Program-made: the position numbers and the translations under genes
DNA from: CAWINX01 sp963702055
GTDB lineage: Bacteria > Actinomycetota > Thermoleophilia > Solirubrobacterales > 70-9
NCBI GenBank assembly: GCA_963702055.1
Contig: OY969702.1
Coordinates: 434,001 to 498,000 of the forward strand
Reading direction: 5' to 3'
Length of the DNA stretch: 64,000 nt
Notes under the pieces: generated by a model
What the model was told of the DNA's origin: nothing
Database searches by the model: none
What the model saw: the letters and a program-made list of their open reading frames with translations, nothing else
Shown here: positions 24,583 through 33,479 of the stretch, one piece after another
Numbering within the stretch: the stretch's first letter is position 1
Layout: each line of letters begins with the position of its first letter

Positions 24583-24627
24583 GGCCTGCAAAGCCGTTTA
24601 CACCGGTTCGATTCCGGTAGGCGCCTT
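24583..24627 (+). repeat. attR: 45-bp copy of the tRNA-Cys 3' part
   Basis: Perfect copy of 15639-15683. It lacks the 5' acceptor strand and D arm, so it is not a tRNA gene. It marks the right boundary of the element, giving 8,944 bases from repeat to repeat. Confidence 0.93.
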
Positions 24628-24721
24628 GCCGAAACTCAAAGCGTCTCCCGAATATGGAAAACCGGTGCTTTAGATCTGCGCCTGCGCTGGCGGTCTTTTA
24701 TCCGCTGATAGCCTCGTGGTA

Positions 24722-25498
24722 ATGCCGAGAGCCGATTCCGTAGCTAACCGGCGTTGTCCGATCACCCTGTTTCGGGCGATCGTTGCTGCAGCACTCGCAG
24801 CGATCGCGATTGCGTCCTTGAGCACGCCGGGCGCTGCGAGCGCCTCGGTCCCGGACGCTTACTGTGGCGGCCCCACGGACAACGTGGTCGGCTCGGGTGG
24901 CTCGGGCGTGCGATTCGCCGAGACGTTCTCGCCGATCAACGGGGGCTACCTCACCGAGGTTCGGTTCTTCATACAGAAGGAGAGTGGCGGCGGCGCCGAC
25001 TACCTGGTTCAGATTACCCCGGTCAATCCATCAAACCTCGCGCCGGTGGACCCGGTGGTGGTGCTGGCTCAGGCAACGATCCCCGCCAGCTCGGTGCCGG
25101 TCAACCCGACCTATCCGTACCTGAGCGAAGTGGCCGCCGACTTTTCCACTCCTCCCGCCGTGCTGGCGAGCAGTGAGTACGCGATCGTCGTCAAGCGGCC
25201 TGGAAATACCGGCGTCCTCGGCCTGGGGATCAAGACCAACAACTCCCCCGGCGGAGATCCATGCCCCGATGGCGCCTTCTACCACAGCGGGGACGATTCA
25301 AGCCCTTGGAGTGCGGCGGACACCCATCACGACGTGGTCTTTTCAACGTTCGTGACCGGAGCCTCGACGCCGCCTCCGCCTCCGCCGCGCGCCAGCCGGA
25401 CCGGACGGCGCGCCGCCGCCCTCAAGAAGTGCAAGAAGAAGCACTCCCGCAAGGCCAAGAGGAAGTGTAGGAAGAGAGCTAATCGGCTACCGGTCTAG
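24722..25498 (+). CDS. Secreted hypothetical protein with Lys/Arg/Cys-rich tail
   Basis: Exported protein of about 258 residues. The signal peptide (TLFRAIVAAALAAIAIASLS, cleavage near ASA) is followed by a beta-sandwich-like domain with SGVRFAETFSPINGGYLTEV and a Cys pair. A proline stretch leads to the C-terminal tail ALKKCKKKHSRKAKRKCRKR. I have seen such KKCKKK...KAKRK tails repeatedly in secreted proteins of Thermoleophilia, where they may bind the cell wall. ATG 24722 and GTG 24716 are both possible starts. It is the first host gene right of the element. Confidence 0.75.
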   Translation: MPRADSVANRRCPITLFRAIVAAALAAIAIASLSTPGAASASVPDAYCGGPTDNVVGSGGSGVRFAETFSPINGGYLTEVRFFIQKESGGGADYLVQITPVNPSNLAPVDPVVVLAQATIPASSVPVNPTYPYLSEVAADFSTPPAVLASSEYAIVVKRPGNTGVLGLGIKTNNSPGGDPCPDGAFYHSGDDSSPWSAADTHHDVVFSTFVTGASTPPPPPPRASRTGRRAAALKKCKKKHSRKAKRKCRKRANRLPV

Positions 25499-25593
25499 GG
25501 CGTGCCGAGGCGCACCTCTATGCGGCCGCGACAGCTGAAGGTCGTGCCTATTCCGACGACAGGAGGTTCGCGACCTGTAGAACTTCTACGTAG

Positions 25594-26241
25594 ATGAACG
25601 ACGACTGGCGCCTGCAGATCGACCTTCATGACGAGAAGCACGCCCGGCCGCTGGTCGAGCGGCTGGATGCCCGCGAGTTGGAGCATGATCTCAGTGATGC
25701 GTTTCACGATCGGGTCATCGTCAGTCGCGACGACAAGACGGTCTTTCTATATGCCGGTTCAAGGGAGCAGGCCGAGCAGGCCCGCGACCTCATCCAGACC
25801 CTCGCCGAGCAGCATGGTTGGGGGATCGACGACGAGCTCAAGCGCTGGCATCCGACCGCGGAAGAGTGGGAGAATCCCGACAAGCCGCTGCCGGAAAGCG
25901 ATGCCGCCCAGGTCGCCGAGCACGAAGCCCTGATCGCGGCCGAGCGCAAGGAGGTCGCGGAGACCGGCGATCCCGAATTAGAGGTCCGGGTCGACTTGCC
26001 GTCGCGCGGCGACGCGGTTCGCTTCGCCAAGCAACTCCATGGTGAGGGGCTACCCGCCGTTCAGCGCTGGAAGTTCCTGCTTGTCGGCGCGACGGACGAG
26101 GACAGCGCCAAGCTGCTCGCCGAGAGGATTCGAAGCGAGGCTCCGAGCGGAAGCCAGGTCAACGTGGAGGGCACCTGGAAGCAGGCGTACGCTGAGCGCC
26201 CGCCCAATCCGTTCGCCATCTTTGGAGGCCTTGGCGGGTAG
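25594..26241 (+). CDS. Hypothetical protein with two repeated alpha/beta halves
   Basis: Cytoplasmic protein of 215 residues. Two halves look alike: WRLQIDLHDEKHARPLVERL with VIVSRDDKTVFLYAGSREQA, and LEVRVDLPSRGDAVRFAKQL with WKFLLVGATDEDSAKLLAE. Each suggests a beta-alpha-beta unit, so the protein may have arisen by internal duplication. It lacks a signal peptide or catalytic motif. A good terminator follows at 26262. Function unknown. Confidence 0.75.
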   Translation: MNDDWRLQIDLHDEKHARPLVERLDARELEHDLSDAFHDRVIVSRDDKTVFLYAGSREQAEQARDLIQTLAEQHGWGIDDELKRWHPTAEEWENPDKPLPESDAAQVAEHEALIAAERKEVAETGDPELEVRVDLPSRGDAVRFAKQLHGEGLPAVQRWKFLLVGATDEDSAKLLAERIRSEAPSGSQVNVEGTWKQAYAERPPNPFAIFGGLGG

Positions 26242-26261
26242 GGAGGGAGTCGACCAACGGA

Positions 26262-26290
26262 AAAGGGCCCCATACGGGGCCCTTTGGTTT
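26262..26290 (+). terminator. Rho-independent-like terminator
   Basis: Perfect 10-bp stem AAAGGGCCCC/GGGGCCCTTT with loop ATAC, followed by GGTTT. It lies 21 bases after the stop of the gene at 25594-26241. Nothing further is seen between 26290 and the tRNA at 26482. Confidence 0.85.
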
Positions 26291-26481
26291 CCGAAGGACG
26301 TGCCACCAGAGAAGGTGAGGTCGCTGGCTCGTCGGTCCTCAAGCTGTGAAGTTGTAGATAAATAAACACTCCGTGTGCTGGAAAGTTGCACCCGTTGCAT
26401 CGGCTCTTGCAGAGAGGGACTTGAGCCGGCGCCGCCAGGCGTCACCGGGCTCGCCGTCTCGCTGGTAGATTCAGGTGTCCC

Positions 26482-26554
26482 GGGCGTTTAGCTCAGTTGG
26501 GAGAGCGCCAGCTCGACAAGCTGGAGGTCACTGGTTCGAGCCCAGTAACGCCCA
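26482..26554 (+). tRNA. tRNA-Val(GAC) with C at position 33
   Basis: Complete 73-base cloverleaf. Acceptor GGGCGTT/AACGCCC, D stem GCTC/GAGC, anticodon stem CCAGC/GCTGG, T stem ACTGG/CCAGT, discriminator A. The anticodon loop is TCGACAA, giving anticodon GAC but C instead of the near-universal U at position 33. CCA is not encoded. Confidence 0.92.
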
Positions 26555-26558
26555 TCAA

Positions 26559-28274
26559 GTGATCGGCACCTACGTAGCCGTGCCGGCGGTGTGCGGCGCA
26601 TCGCTGGCGATCGGCCAAGCGGCGATCGCGCTCTGCGGGGTTCGCCGCTGGTCCTGGCTGGCGCCGGCGGTCGGCCTGGCGCTGCTCGGCGCCGTCTGCT
26701 GGGCGACCGTGCGGTTGCCTGGGGGCGGGACGGTCTCGGCGGTCGCCGTCGCGGTTCTGACCGCCGCGGCCGTGCTCTTCCTCCGGGGACGGCTCGAGGG
26801 AGGGGGGGAGGCGTTGCGGGTCGGGCTTTCGGTTGGGCTGCTGGCTCTCGCCGCCGCCTCGCTGCCGTTCGTCGTCGAGGGCCACTTCGGCATCCTCGGC
26901 ACCAGCTTCAACCCGGACATGTCTCAGCACCTGCTGGCGGCCGATCGGCTCGCCCACGGCGAGGGCTCTCAGCTCCTCCACCAGGGCTACCCGCTCGGCT
27001 CCCACGCAATCGTCGTCGCCCTCAATAAGGGCCTGAGAATCGGTCTCGTCCAGGGCTTCGGCGGCCTCGTCGTCGCGGTGGCGATCCTCGCCCCGCTAAC
27101 CGCGCTCGCCGCCTTTGCCGATCGCAAGCCGATCCCCCGTACCGCGGCGGCCCTGGTCGTCGGCCTCGCCTACACGGTCGCCTCCTACTTCGCCCAGGGC
27201 GCCTTCAAGGAGACGATGCAGGCCCTCTTCGTTCTCGCTTTCGTCCTGGCTCTGCGAGAGGCCTCACGAAACCCCGCCTGGAGGAATCTACCGCTGCGCT
27301 TCGTCCCCGCGGCCCTGATCGCGGTCGGCAGTGTCTACGTCTACAGCTACCCGGGCCTGCTCTGGCTCGCCGCGGCGCTGGCGATCTGGATGGCGCTGGA
27401 GCGGGAGGCGCCGCTTCGTCCCATGCTCCTGGCGCTGCTCGTCTTCCTGGTCGGCGCTCTGCCTGAGCTCGGCCGGATGATCGACTTCCGTCACTTCGAG
27501 ACCTTCGACCCCAACGGTCCCGGCCTCGGCAACCTCTTCGGCCAGGTGTCGCCGTTCGAGGCGCTGGGGATCTGGCCCTCCGGCGACTTCCGGCTGGCGC
27601 CGGGCGACGGAGCGGTTCCGGCCTTCGCCTACTTCGCGGGCGCCGCCTTCGCCGCGATCCTGCTCGTCTACGGGCTGGTCCTCTGCTGGCGCCGCCGTGA
27701 GACGGTGATCGTCTCGGGGCTGCTGGCGGTGATCGTCATGTACGGGCTCGCCCGTATCGCCGGTACCCCCTACACCGCCGCAAAGTCGATCGTGATCGCC
27801 GCGCCGGTGGTGGCGCTGGTCATCCTCCTGCCGCTGCTCAGCCGTCCCGTCGCGGCCCTCTATCTGCTGGCGGCCGGGGGTTGCTCGCTGCTGGCGCTCG
27901 CCAATGCGCCGGTCGGGCCGACCTCCTACTCGCCCGCCCTGACCGAGCTGCGCTCGACCGTCGGCGCGGGCCCCACCGTCATCCTCGCCTCCCGCGAGCT
28001 GCTGGACGATGAGCACGGCGCGCCCTACCTCACCTGGGAGCTGCGCGGCGGACGGGTCTGCGTCGCATCCGAGGACGCGGCGGGCGGCTCGCCGCCGCCC
28101 GGAGTGCGCTTCGTCATCTCGACGGGGCCGCGCGGCCGCCCGCCGTTCAGCGGCTTGGGCGTGCGTAGTGTCGCCGGCCCCTACGTCCTCTGGGAGCGCT
28201 CCGGCCCGGTCGCCTCCCACAGTCCCTGCCCGCTGATCGCCGTGCGCCAGGCGCGTCAGGGCTCGGCCCGCTGA
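26559..28274 (+). CDS. Polytopic membrane protein, GT-C-like
   Basis: Integral membrane protein of 571 residues with about 12 or more hydrophobic segments, for example IGQAAIALCGVRRWSW, FGGLVVAVAILAPLTALAAF and LLALLVFLVGALPELG. An extracytoplasmic loop after the early helices carries GTSFNPDMSQHLLAADRLAHG, where Asp and His near the membrane recall GT-C glycosyltransferases. A soluble C-terminal domain (about the last 100 residues) follows. It probably uses a lipid-linked sugar donor, but this is inferred from topology only. The start is GTG 26559, four bases after the tRNA; the frame is open further upstream, through the tRNA. Confidence 0.7.
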   Translation: MIGTYVAVPAVCGASLAIGQAAIALCGVRRWSWLAPAVGLALLGAVCWATVRLPGGGTVSAVAVAVLTAAAVLFLRGRLEGGGEALRVGLSVGLLALAAASLPFVVEGHFGILGTSFNPDMSQHLLAADRLAHGEGSQLLHQGYPLGSHAIVVALNKGLRIGLVQGFGGLVVAVAILAPLTALAAFADRKPIPRTAAALVVGLAYTVASYFAQGAFKETMQALFVLAFVLALREASRNPAWRNLPLRFVPAALIAVGSVYVYSYPGLLWLAAALAIWMALEREAPLRPMLLALLVFLVGALPELGRMIDFRHFETFDPNGPGLGNLFGQVSPFEALGIWPSGDFRLAPGDGAVPAFAYFAGAAFAAILLVYGLVLCWRRRETVIVSGLLAVIVMYGLARIAGTPYTAAKSIVIAAPVVALVILLPLLSRPVAALYLLAAGGCSLLALANAPVGPTSYSPALTELRSTVGAGPTVILASRELLDDEHGAPYLTWELRGGRVCVASEDAAGGSPPPGVRFVISTGPRGRPPFSGLGVRSVAGPYVLWERSGPVASHSPCPLIAVRQARQGSAR

Positions 28275-28303
28275 GTCGGGCGTGACGGGGCGCCGTGGGT
28301 AGC

Positions 28304-30256
28304 ATGGACCGCATCGAAGCCGCGACCGAGAAGATCACCGTGACGCTGCCCGACGGCAAGCCGCTGGAGCTGCCGGCGGGCGCCACCGGAGCCGCCGCCG
28401 CCGCGGCGATCGGGCCCGGCCTGGCCAAGGCGGCGCTGGCGATTCGCGTCGACAGCGAGCTGCGCGATCTCTCGGCGCCGCTCGTCGGGGACGAGGAGAT
28501 CGCGATCGTCACCGACCGCGACCCCGAGGGGCTGGAGCTGATCCGCCACGACGCCGCCCACGTGATGGCGGAGGCGGTGCAGGAGCTCTACCCCGGGACC
28601 AAAGTGACGATCGGCCCGGCGATCGACTCCGGCTTCTACTACGACTTCGACTTCCCCGACGAGGTGAAGGTCACCGATGAGGACCTGGAGCGAATCGAGG
28701 CGGCGATGCGCCAGCACATCGCCGCCGACGAGGAGTTCTCCCGCCGCGACGTCCCCACCGCCGAGGCTGTCGAGATCTTCAAGGCGCAGGGCGAGGACTA
28801 CAAGGTCGAGCTGATCGAGGACCTGGTTCGCGACGAGGGCGTCGAGACCGTCTCGCTCTACCGCAACGGCCCCTTCGAGGACCTCTGCCGCGGCCCTCAC
28901 GGCCCCTCGACCGGGCGGATCAAGGCGATCAAACTCAGCTCGCTCGCCGGCGCCTACTGGCGCGGCGACGAGAGCCGCCAGATGCTGACCCGGATCTACG
29001 GCACCGCCTTCTTCTCGAAGAAGGACCTGGAGGCGCACCTGGAGCGGATCGAACAGGCGAAGGCGCGCGATCATCGCCGCCTCGGCCCCCAGCTCGGCCT
29101 CTTCATGCTGCGCGAGGAGGCGCCCGGGATGCCCTTCTGGCTGCCCAACGGGACGACCCTCCTGCACCTGATCGAGGACGAGGTCCAGGCCCAGCTGCGC
29201 AAGCGCGGTTACGAGGAGATCGCCACCCCGCAGGTGCTCGACGAGGAGCTCTGGCACCGCTCCGGGCACTGGGACAACTACCGCGACGACATGTTCTTCA
29301 TGCAGGACGGCGAGCGCCGCTTCGCCCTGCGGCCGATGAACTGCCCTGGCGCCTGCCTCGTCTTCGGCGCCGAGCGCCACTCCTACCGCGAGCTGCCGCT
29401 GCGCCTCGCCGAATTCGGCCGCGTCACCCGCAACGAGCGCGAGGGCGTCCTGCACGGGCTGCTGCGGGTGCGCGCCTTCACCCAAGATGACGCCCACGTC
29501 TACTGCGCCGAGGAGCAGATCACCGACGAGGTCGCCGACATCTGCGAGGCGATCGACGAGCTCTACGCGCGCTTCGGCTTCGAAAACGTGCGGGTCGAGC
29601 TCTCGACCCGCCCGGAGAAGTCGATCGGCACCGACGAGCAGTGGGCGAAGGCCGAAGCGGCGCTGACCGAGGCGCTGGAGCGCCAGGGGCGCGAGTACCA
29701 GCTCAACCCCGGCGACGGCGCCTTCTACGGGCCGAAGATCGACTTCCACGTCACCGACGCGCTCGGCCGCTCCTGGCAGTGCGGGACCTGCCAGCTCGAC
29801 TTCTTCATGCCGGAGCGCTTCGACCTCTCCTACACCGGCGCCGATGACGCCCCCCACCGGCCGGTGATGATCCACCGCGCCCTGCTCGGCTCGATGGAGC
29901 GCTTCGCCGGGATCCTGATCGAGCACTACGCCGGCCGCTTCCCGGTCTGGCTGGCGCCGGTCCAGGCGATCGTCCTGCCGGTCGCCGACCGTCACAACGA
30001 CTACGCTGCCCGGGTCGCCGAGGAGCTGGCGGCGGCCGGGGTGCGGGTCACGGTCGACACCCGCTCGGAGTCGGTCGGCAAGAAGATCCGCGCCGCCGAG
30101 CTGGGCCGCTATCCCTACATGCTCGTGGTCGGCGATCGCGAGGAATCCGACGGCGCCGTCGCCGCTCGCTCGCACGAGGAGGGCGAGCTGGGGGCGATGC
30201 CGATCGGCGACTTCGCCGCCCGGGTGGCACGCGAGAGCGAGCGCAGTCCACTTTGA
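28304..30256 (+). CDS. thrS: Threonyl-tRNA synthetase
   Basis: Class II synthetase that charges tRNA-Thr, about 650 residues, full length. The TGS domain (about 8-68) opens ITVTLPDGKPLELPAG. The editing domain follows with HDAAHVMAEAVQELYPG. The catalytic core shows GMPFWLPNGTTLLHLIEDE (motif 1), RPMNCPGACLVF with a Zn-ligand Cys, LPLRLAEFGRVTRNE (motif 2) and PVMIHRALLGSMERF (motif 3). The anticodon-binding domain forms the C-terminus. ATG 28304 is preferred over GTG 28295. It opens the thrS-infC-rpmI-rplT-pheST set, which is split here by polysaccharide genes. Confidence 0.97.
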   Translation: MDRIEAATEKITVTLPDGKPLELPAGATGAAAAAAIGPGLAKAALAIRVDSELRDLSAPLVGDEEIAIVTDRDPEGLELIRHDAAHVMAEAVQELYPGTKVTIGPAIDSGFYYDFDFPDEVKVTDEDLERIEAAMRQHIAADEEFSRRDVPTAEAVEIFKAQGEDYKVELIEDLVRDEGVETVSLYRNGPFEDLCRGPHGPSTGRIKAIKLSSLAGAYWRGDESRQMLTRIYGTAFFSKKDLEAHLERIEQAKARDHRRLGPQLGLFMLREEAPGMPFWLPNGTTLLHLIEDEVQAQLRKRGYEEIATPQVLDEELWHRSGHWDNYRDDMFFMQDGERRFALRPMNCPGACLVFGAERHSYRELPLRLAEFGRVTRNEREGVLHGLLRVRAFTQDDAHVYCAEEQITDEVADICEAIDELYARFGFENVRVELSTRPEKSIGTDEQWAKAEAALTEALERQGREYQLNPGDGAFYGPKIDFHVTDALGRSWQCGTCQLDFFMPERFDLSYTGADDAPHRPVMIHRALLGSMERFAGILIEHYAGRFPVWLAPVQAIVLPVADRHNDYAARVAEELAAAGVRVTVDTRSESVGKKIRAAELGRYPYMLVVGDREESDGAVAARSHEEGELGAMPIGDFAARVARESERSPL

Positions 30257-30374
30257 CCTCTATACTCCCGCCCACTTGATCGCAGGCACGCCAAACACCC
30301 CGCGCTTCCGCTGAGCGCCCCGTGCCCATCTTCCGAACTCTCGCCCGCTTGAAGCTCCACCTCTCCCTTATCTA

Positions 30375-30992
30375 GTGCCGGTCCCGCGTAGGTTCGATCG
30401 GCGCCCACCAGAGCGCGACACGACTCGGATCAACGAGCGGATCCGAGTGCCCCAAGTGCGCCTGATCGGCGCCGAGGGGGAGCAGCTCGGCATTCTCGAC
30501 ACCGCGGATGCGATGAAACGCGCCCAGGACGCCGACCTCGACCTGGTCGAGGTCGCCCCCAACTCGAAGCCGCCGGTCACCCGCCTGCTCGACTACTCGA
30601 AGTACAAGTACGAGCAGGAGCAGAAGCAAAAGCAGGCGCGCAAGCACCAGCAGCAGGTCAATATCCGCGAGATCAAGCTGCGGCCGAAGATCGCCTCGCA
30701 CGACTACGAGACCAAGAAGGGCCACGTCGAGCGCTTCCTCCGCCACCAGGACAAGGTCAAGGTGACGATCATGTTCCGCGGGCGGGAGCAGGCGCACCCG
30801 GAGCGGGGCCGCGCGCTGTTGCAGAAGCTCTTCGAGGATCTCGACGGGCTGGCCGTGATCGAGTCCGAGCCGCTCCAGGAGGGTCGCAACATGAGCATGT
30901 TGCTGGCCCCCGGCAAAGAGGCGGCGAAATCGGCGGAAGACGCTACGCCGGCTGAGGAATCGCCGGCCGACGACGCGGCCGCCGAGGCCTAG
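30375..30992 (+). CDS. infC: Translation initiation factor IF-3
   Basis: IF-3 binds the 30S subunit, checks the start codon and keeps subunits apart. It has 205 residues. The N-domain shows INERIRVPQVRLIGAEGEQL; the linker is Lys/Gln-rich (KYEQEQKQKQARKHQQQ). The C-domain has VNIREIKLRPKI, KVKVTIMFRGREQAHPERG and LQEGRNMSMLLAP. An Ala/Glu-rich acidic tail of about 25 residues is an extension, as in some actinobacteria. The start is GTG. The stop overlaps that of the convergent wecB by two bases; rpmI, its usual partner, is 7.2 kb away. Confidence 0.96.
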   Translation: MPVPRRFDRRPPERDTTRINERIRVPQVRLIGAEGEQLGILDTADAMKRAQDADLDLVEVAPNSKPPVTRLLDYSKYKYEQEQKQKQARKHQQQVNIREIKLRPKIASHDYETKKGHVERFLRHQDKVKVTIMFRGREQAHPERGRALLQKLFEDLDGLAVIESEPLQEGRNMSMLLAPGKEAAKSAEDATPAEESPADDAAAEA

Positions 30993-32062
30993 AGCTTCTC
31001 CACCACGTCGGCAATTCGCTCCGACGCCTTGCCGTCCCAGAGCGGGGGAGGGGGCGGTCGCTCCGGCCAGCGCTCGGCCAGCGCTGCGGGGATGCCGGCG
31101 ATCGTCGCCGGGTCGAGGCCGAGCAGCGTGTTGGTCCCGGCGCGGATCGTCACCGGCCGCTCGGTGTTGTCGCGCAGGGTGAAGCAGGGAACGCCAAGGT
31201 AGGTCGTCTCCTCCTGGATGCCGCCGGAGTCGGTGAGGACCGCGCCGGCGTCGGCGAGGAGGGAAAGGAAGTCGAGGTAGCCGAGCGGCTCGCTGAGCAG
31301 CAGGCCGGGGTGGTCGGAGTCGACCGCCTCCATCATCTTGCGGGTGCGGGGGTGGACCGGAAAGACGACCGGCATCTCGCGGGCCAGCTCGGCGAGGCGG
31401 CGGACGGTCTCCGGCAGCAGCGGCCCGTCGACAAGAGCGGGGCGGTGCAGGGTGACCAGTGCGAAGGCGCCCGGCTCGAGCCCAAGCCGCGTCGCGCTCC
31501 CGGCGGCGCGGAAGCGGTCCTCGAGGGCGACGAGGGTGTCGATCATCGTGTTGCCGACGAAGTGCATGCGCTCCTCGGCGATGCCCTCGGCGCGGAGGTT
31601 CTCGACCGCTTCGTCGGAGTGCAGGAAGAGGTGCTCGGAGACCTCGTCGGCGACGATTCGGTTGACCTCCTCCGGCATCGTCCGGTCGAAGCTGCGCAGG
31701 CCCGACTCGATGTGGGCGACCGGGATCCCCATCTTCACCGCGGTCAGCGCCGCCGCCAGAGTCGAGTTGACGTCGCCGGGGACCATCACCAGGTCGGGCG
31801 CCTCGTCGACCAGTACCGGCTCCAGTCGCTCCATCGCCCGCGCGGTCTGCTGCACGTGCGTTCCGGAACCGACCTCGAGCATGTGGTCGGGCGCCGGCAC
31901 CCCCAGCTCCTCGAAGAAGACCTCCGACATCAGCTTGTCGTAGTGCTGGCCGGTGTGGACGATCGTGTGGGAGGCATCGGGCAGCCGTCGCCGCAGCGCC
32001 GAGATCACCGGCGCCGTCTTGACGAAATTCGGCCGGGTCCCGACCACGTAGACGATCCGCAT
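30989..32062 (-). CDS. wecB: UDP-N-acetylglucosamine 2-epimerase (non-hydrolysing)
   Basis: Makes UDP-ManNAc from UDP-GlcNAc for surface polysaccharides. It has 357 residues. Visible motifs are VVGTRPNFVKTAPVI, HTGQHYDKLMSEVFFEELG, MVPGDVNSTLAAALTA, HIESGLRSFDRTMPEEVNR and LTDSGGIQEETTYLGVPC, all family hallmarks. I chose ATG 32062 (MRIVYVVGTRP); longer frames upstream are not conserved-looking. It is the last gene of a three-gene minus-strand polysaccharide run and converges on infC. Confidence 0.93.
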   Translation of the reverse strand: MRIVYVVGTRPNFVKTAPVISALRRRLPDASHTIVHTGQHYDKLMSEVFFEELGVPAPDHMLEVGSGTHVQQTARAMERLEPVLVDEAPDLVMVPGDVNSTLAAALTAVKMGIPVAHIESGLRSFDRTMPEEVNRIVADEVSEHLFLHSDEAVENLRAEGIAEERMHFVGNTMIDTLVALEDRFRAAGSATRLGLEPGAFALVTLHRPALVDGPLLPETVRRLAELAREMPVVFPVHPRTRKMMEAVDSDHPGLLLSEPLGYLDFLSLLADAGAVLTDSGGIQEETTYLGVPCFTLRDNTERPVTIRAGTNTLLGLDPATIAGIPAALAERWPERPPPPPLWDGKASERIADVVEKL

Positions 32063-32106
32063 CGCGCCAGCGTATCCGCGGATACCGATGGGGGAGGCCG
32101 TTGCCG

Positions 32107-33474
32107 TTAGAGCTCGGAGATGGTGTAGCGGTACTTTCCGGAGGGGCTCGGTGGAATCTCGTCGACCACCTCGAAGGTCACCTTGCATCCCTGGCCCATC
32201 GCCGCGCGCGCTCCCGCAACGATTTCGTCGAGCTCGGCCCGGCTGGGGTCCCTGAGGGTTACGAGCCGAAAGACGACGGCTCCGGGCTCGCGTTGCACCA
32301 CCTGGAACCGTTCGACGAAGTCTTTGAAGAACATCAGCTGCGTGAACCAACCCCCGTCGACCGCGGCGCCGTCGACGGCCCTGAAGACGTCGACGCTTCG
32401 GCCCAGTACACGCTCGATGCGCTGTCCCGTGCGTCCGCACTCGCAAGGTGGCTCGTCGGCGGGCATCATCCGGGCGCGGTCACCGATCTCGTAGCGAATC
32501 AACGGCATCGCGAAGTTCGCCAGGGAGGTGACGACTACCCGCCCATCGGTGCCAGGAGGCACCGGCTCCCCGGCGTCGTCGACGATCTCGACCCAGTTGT
32601 TCCAGGGCAGTACATGGAGTCCTCGGTGACATGCGCACTCGCCGGCGATGTCCCCCACCTCTCGGGAGCCGTACCGATCGAAGGCGCGGCAGCCGAAGAC
32701 GCGCTCGATGCGCTCTCGCATCGGAGGATGGAGTGTTCCGGCCGACGAGATGATTGCGCCGGGGCTGGCGATCGCGATTTCCTCGCGCTCCGCGAACGAC
32801 GCAAGCTCGTCGATCGACTGTACGTAGGCGACGATCAGCTTCGGTGGTTGGCGGTTCAAGTCCTCAATCAGATTCTTCATCGCCTCGCGCTCCATCCGGT
32901 AAGCGTTGAAGAAGCGCCGACCCATAAGGCGATTGGCGAGGCTCGAACGAAGTCCGACGCTGCCCTGTTCGATGTCGCGTTCGGACCCCCAGACGAATAG
33001 CTCAGGCTCGCCGAACTTCCTCCCGGTCCAGGTCGAGTAGAGCAGTTGGGCGGCATTGACCCGGTCCTGGTAGTCGGCGTCCTGAGTCAGTCGGACCGGC
33101 TCCCCGGTGGACCCGCCGGAGGTCTGATCGTGCGTGCGCCTGCTGGCCAGATCGCTTGAATGAAGGTCGTCGAAGCGACTCCTGATTGTGTCCTTGGTCA
33201 GCAACGGCAGAGTTTGGAGCGCGGCAAAGGGGTCGCGCTCGACCAGCTCGCGCCGATCGGCAAGCTGCTCGGCGTAGTACGGAACCTTCGAGCCGGCATG
33301 GAGAAGCAGCCGGCGCAATGCGCCCGGAATGCCGTCAGTCGCCGTTCGCGATCGGTCGGAGACCTCGAAGTTTCGGTAGGTACTGCCCAGGGCTCGACCC
33401 CTGAGGCGGAAGTATCCGAAGTAGATGTCCTGGCGCAGCCGCGACAAGGCTGCCTGCAAGGTGAGTGGGGGCAT
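32107..33474 (-). CDS. Phenylacetate-CoA ligase-like adenylate-forming enzyme (CapK family)
   Basis: Adenylate-forming enzyme of 455 residues, PaaK/CapK type. The ATP-binding P-loop is QTSGGSTGEPVRL; later motifs are AFDRYGSREVGDIAGEC and PLIRYEIGDRARM, and the C-terminus ends SPSGKYRY, where the Lys is the usual catalytic residue of the mobile domain. A Cys cluster in ECACHRG and CECGRTG suggests metal binding. In polysaccharide loci such CapK-like proteins probably activate an acyl group that decorates the glycan. That role is inferred from context. The start is ATG 33474. Confidence 0.85.
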   Translation of the reverse strand: MPPLTLQAALSRLRQDIYFGYFRLRGRALGSTYRNFEVSDRSRTATDGIPGALRRLLLHAGSKVPYYAEQLADRRELVERDPFAALQTLPLLTKDTIRSRFDDLHSSDLASRRTHDQTSGGSTGEPVRLTQDADYQDRVNAAQLLYSTWTGRKFGEPELFVWGSERDIEQGSVGLRSSLANRLMGRRFFNAYRMEREAMKNLIEDLNRQPPKLIVAYVQSIDELASFAEREEIAIASPGAIISSAGTLHPPMRERIERVFGCRAFDRYGSREVGDIAGECACHRGLHVLPWNNWVEIVDDAGEPVPPGTDGRVVVTSLANFAMPLIRYEIGDRARMMPADEPPCECGRTGQRIERVLGRSVDVFRAVDGAAVDGGWFTQLMFFKDFVERFQVVQREPGAVVFRLVTLRDPSRAELDEIVAGARAAMGQGCKVTFEVVDEIPPSPSGKYRYTISEL

Positions 33475-33479
33475 CGCCG

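Noticed and set aside
24583..24627. Second tRNA-Cys
   Set aside because: Only the 3' part is present, so it is the attR copy.
26475..26558. Upstream extension of the membrane protein gene through tRNA-Val
   Set aside because: The frame overlaps a complete tRNA; GTG 26559 after it gives a sensible start.
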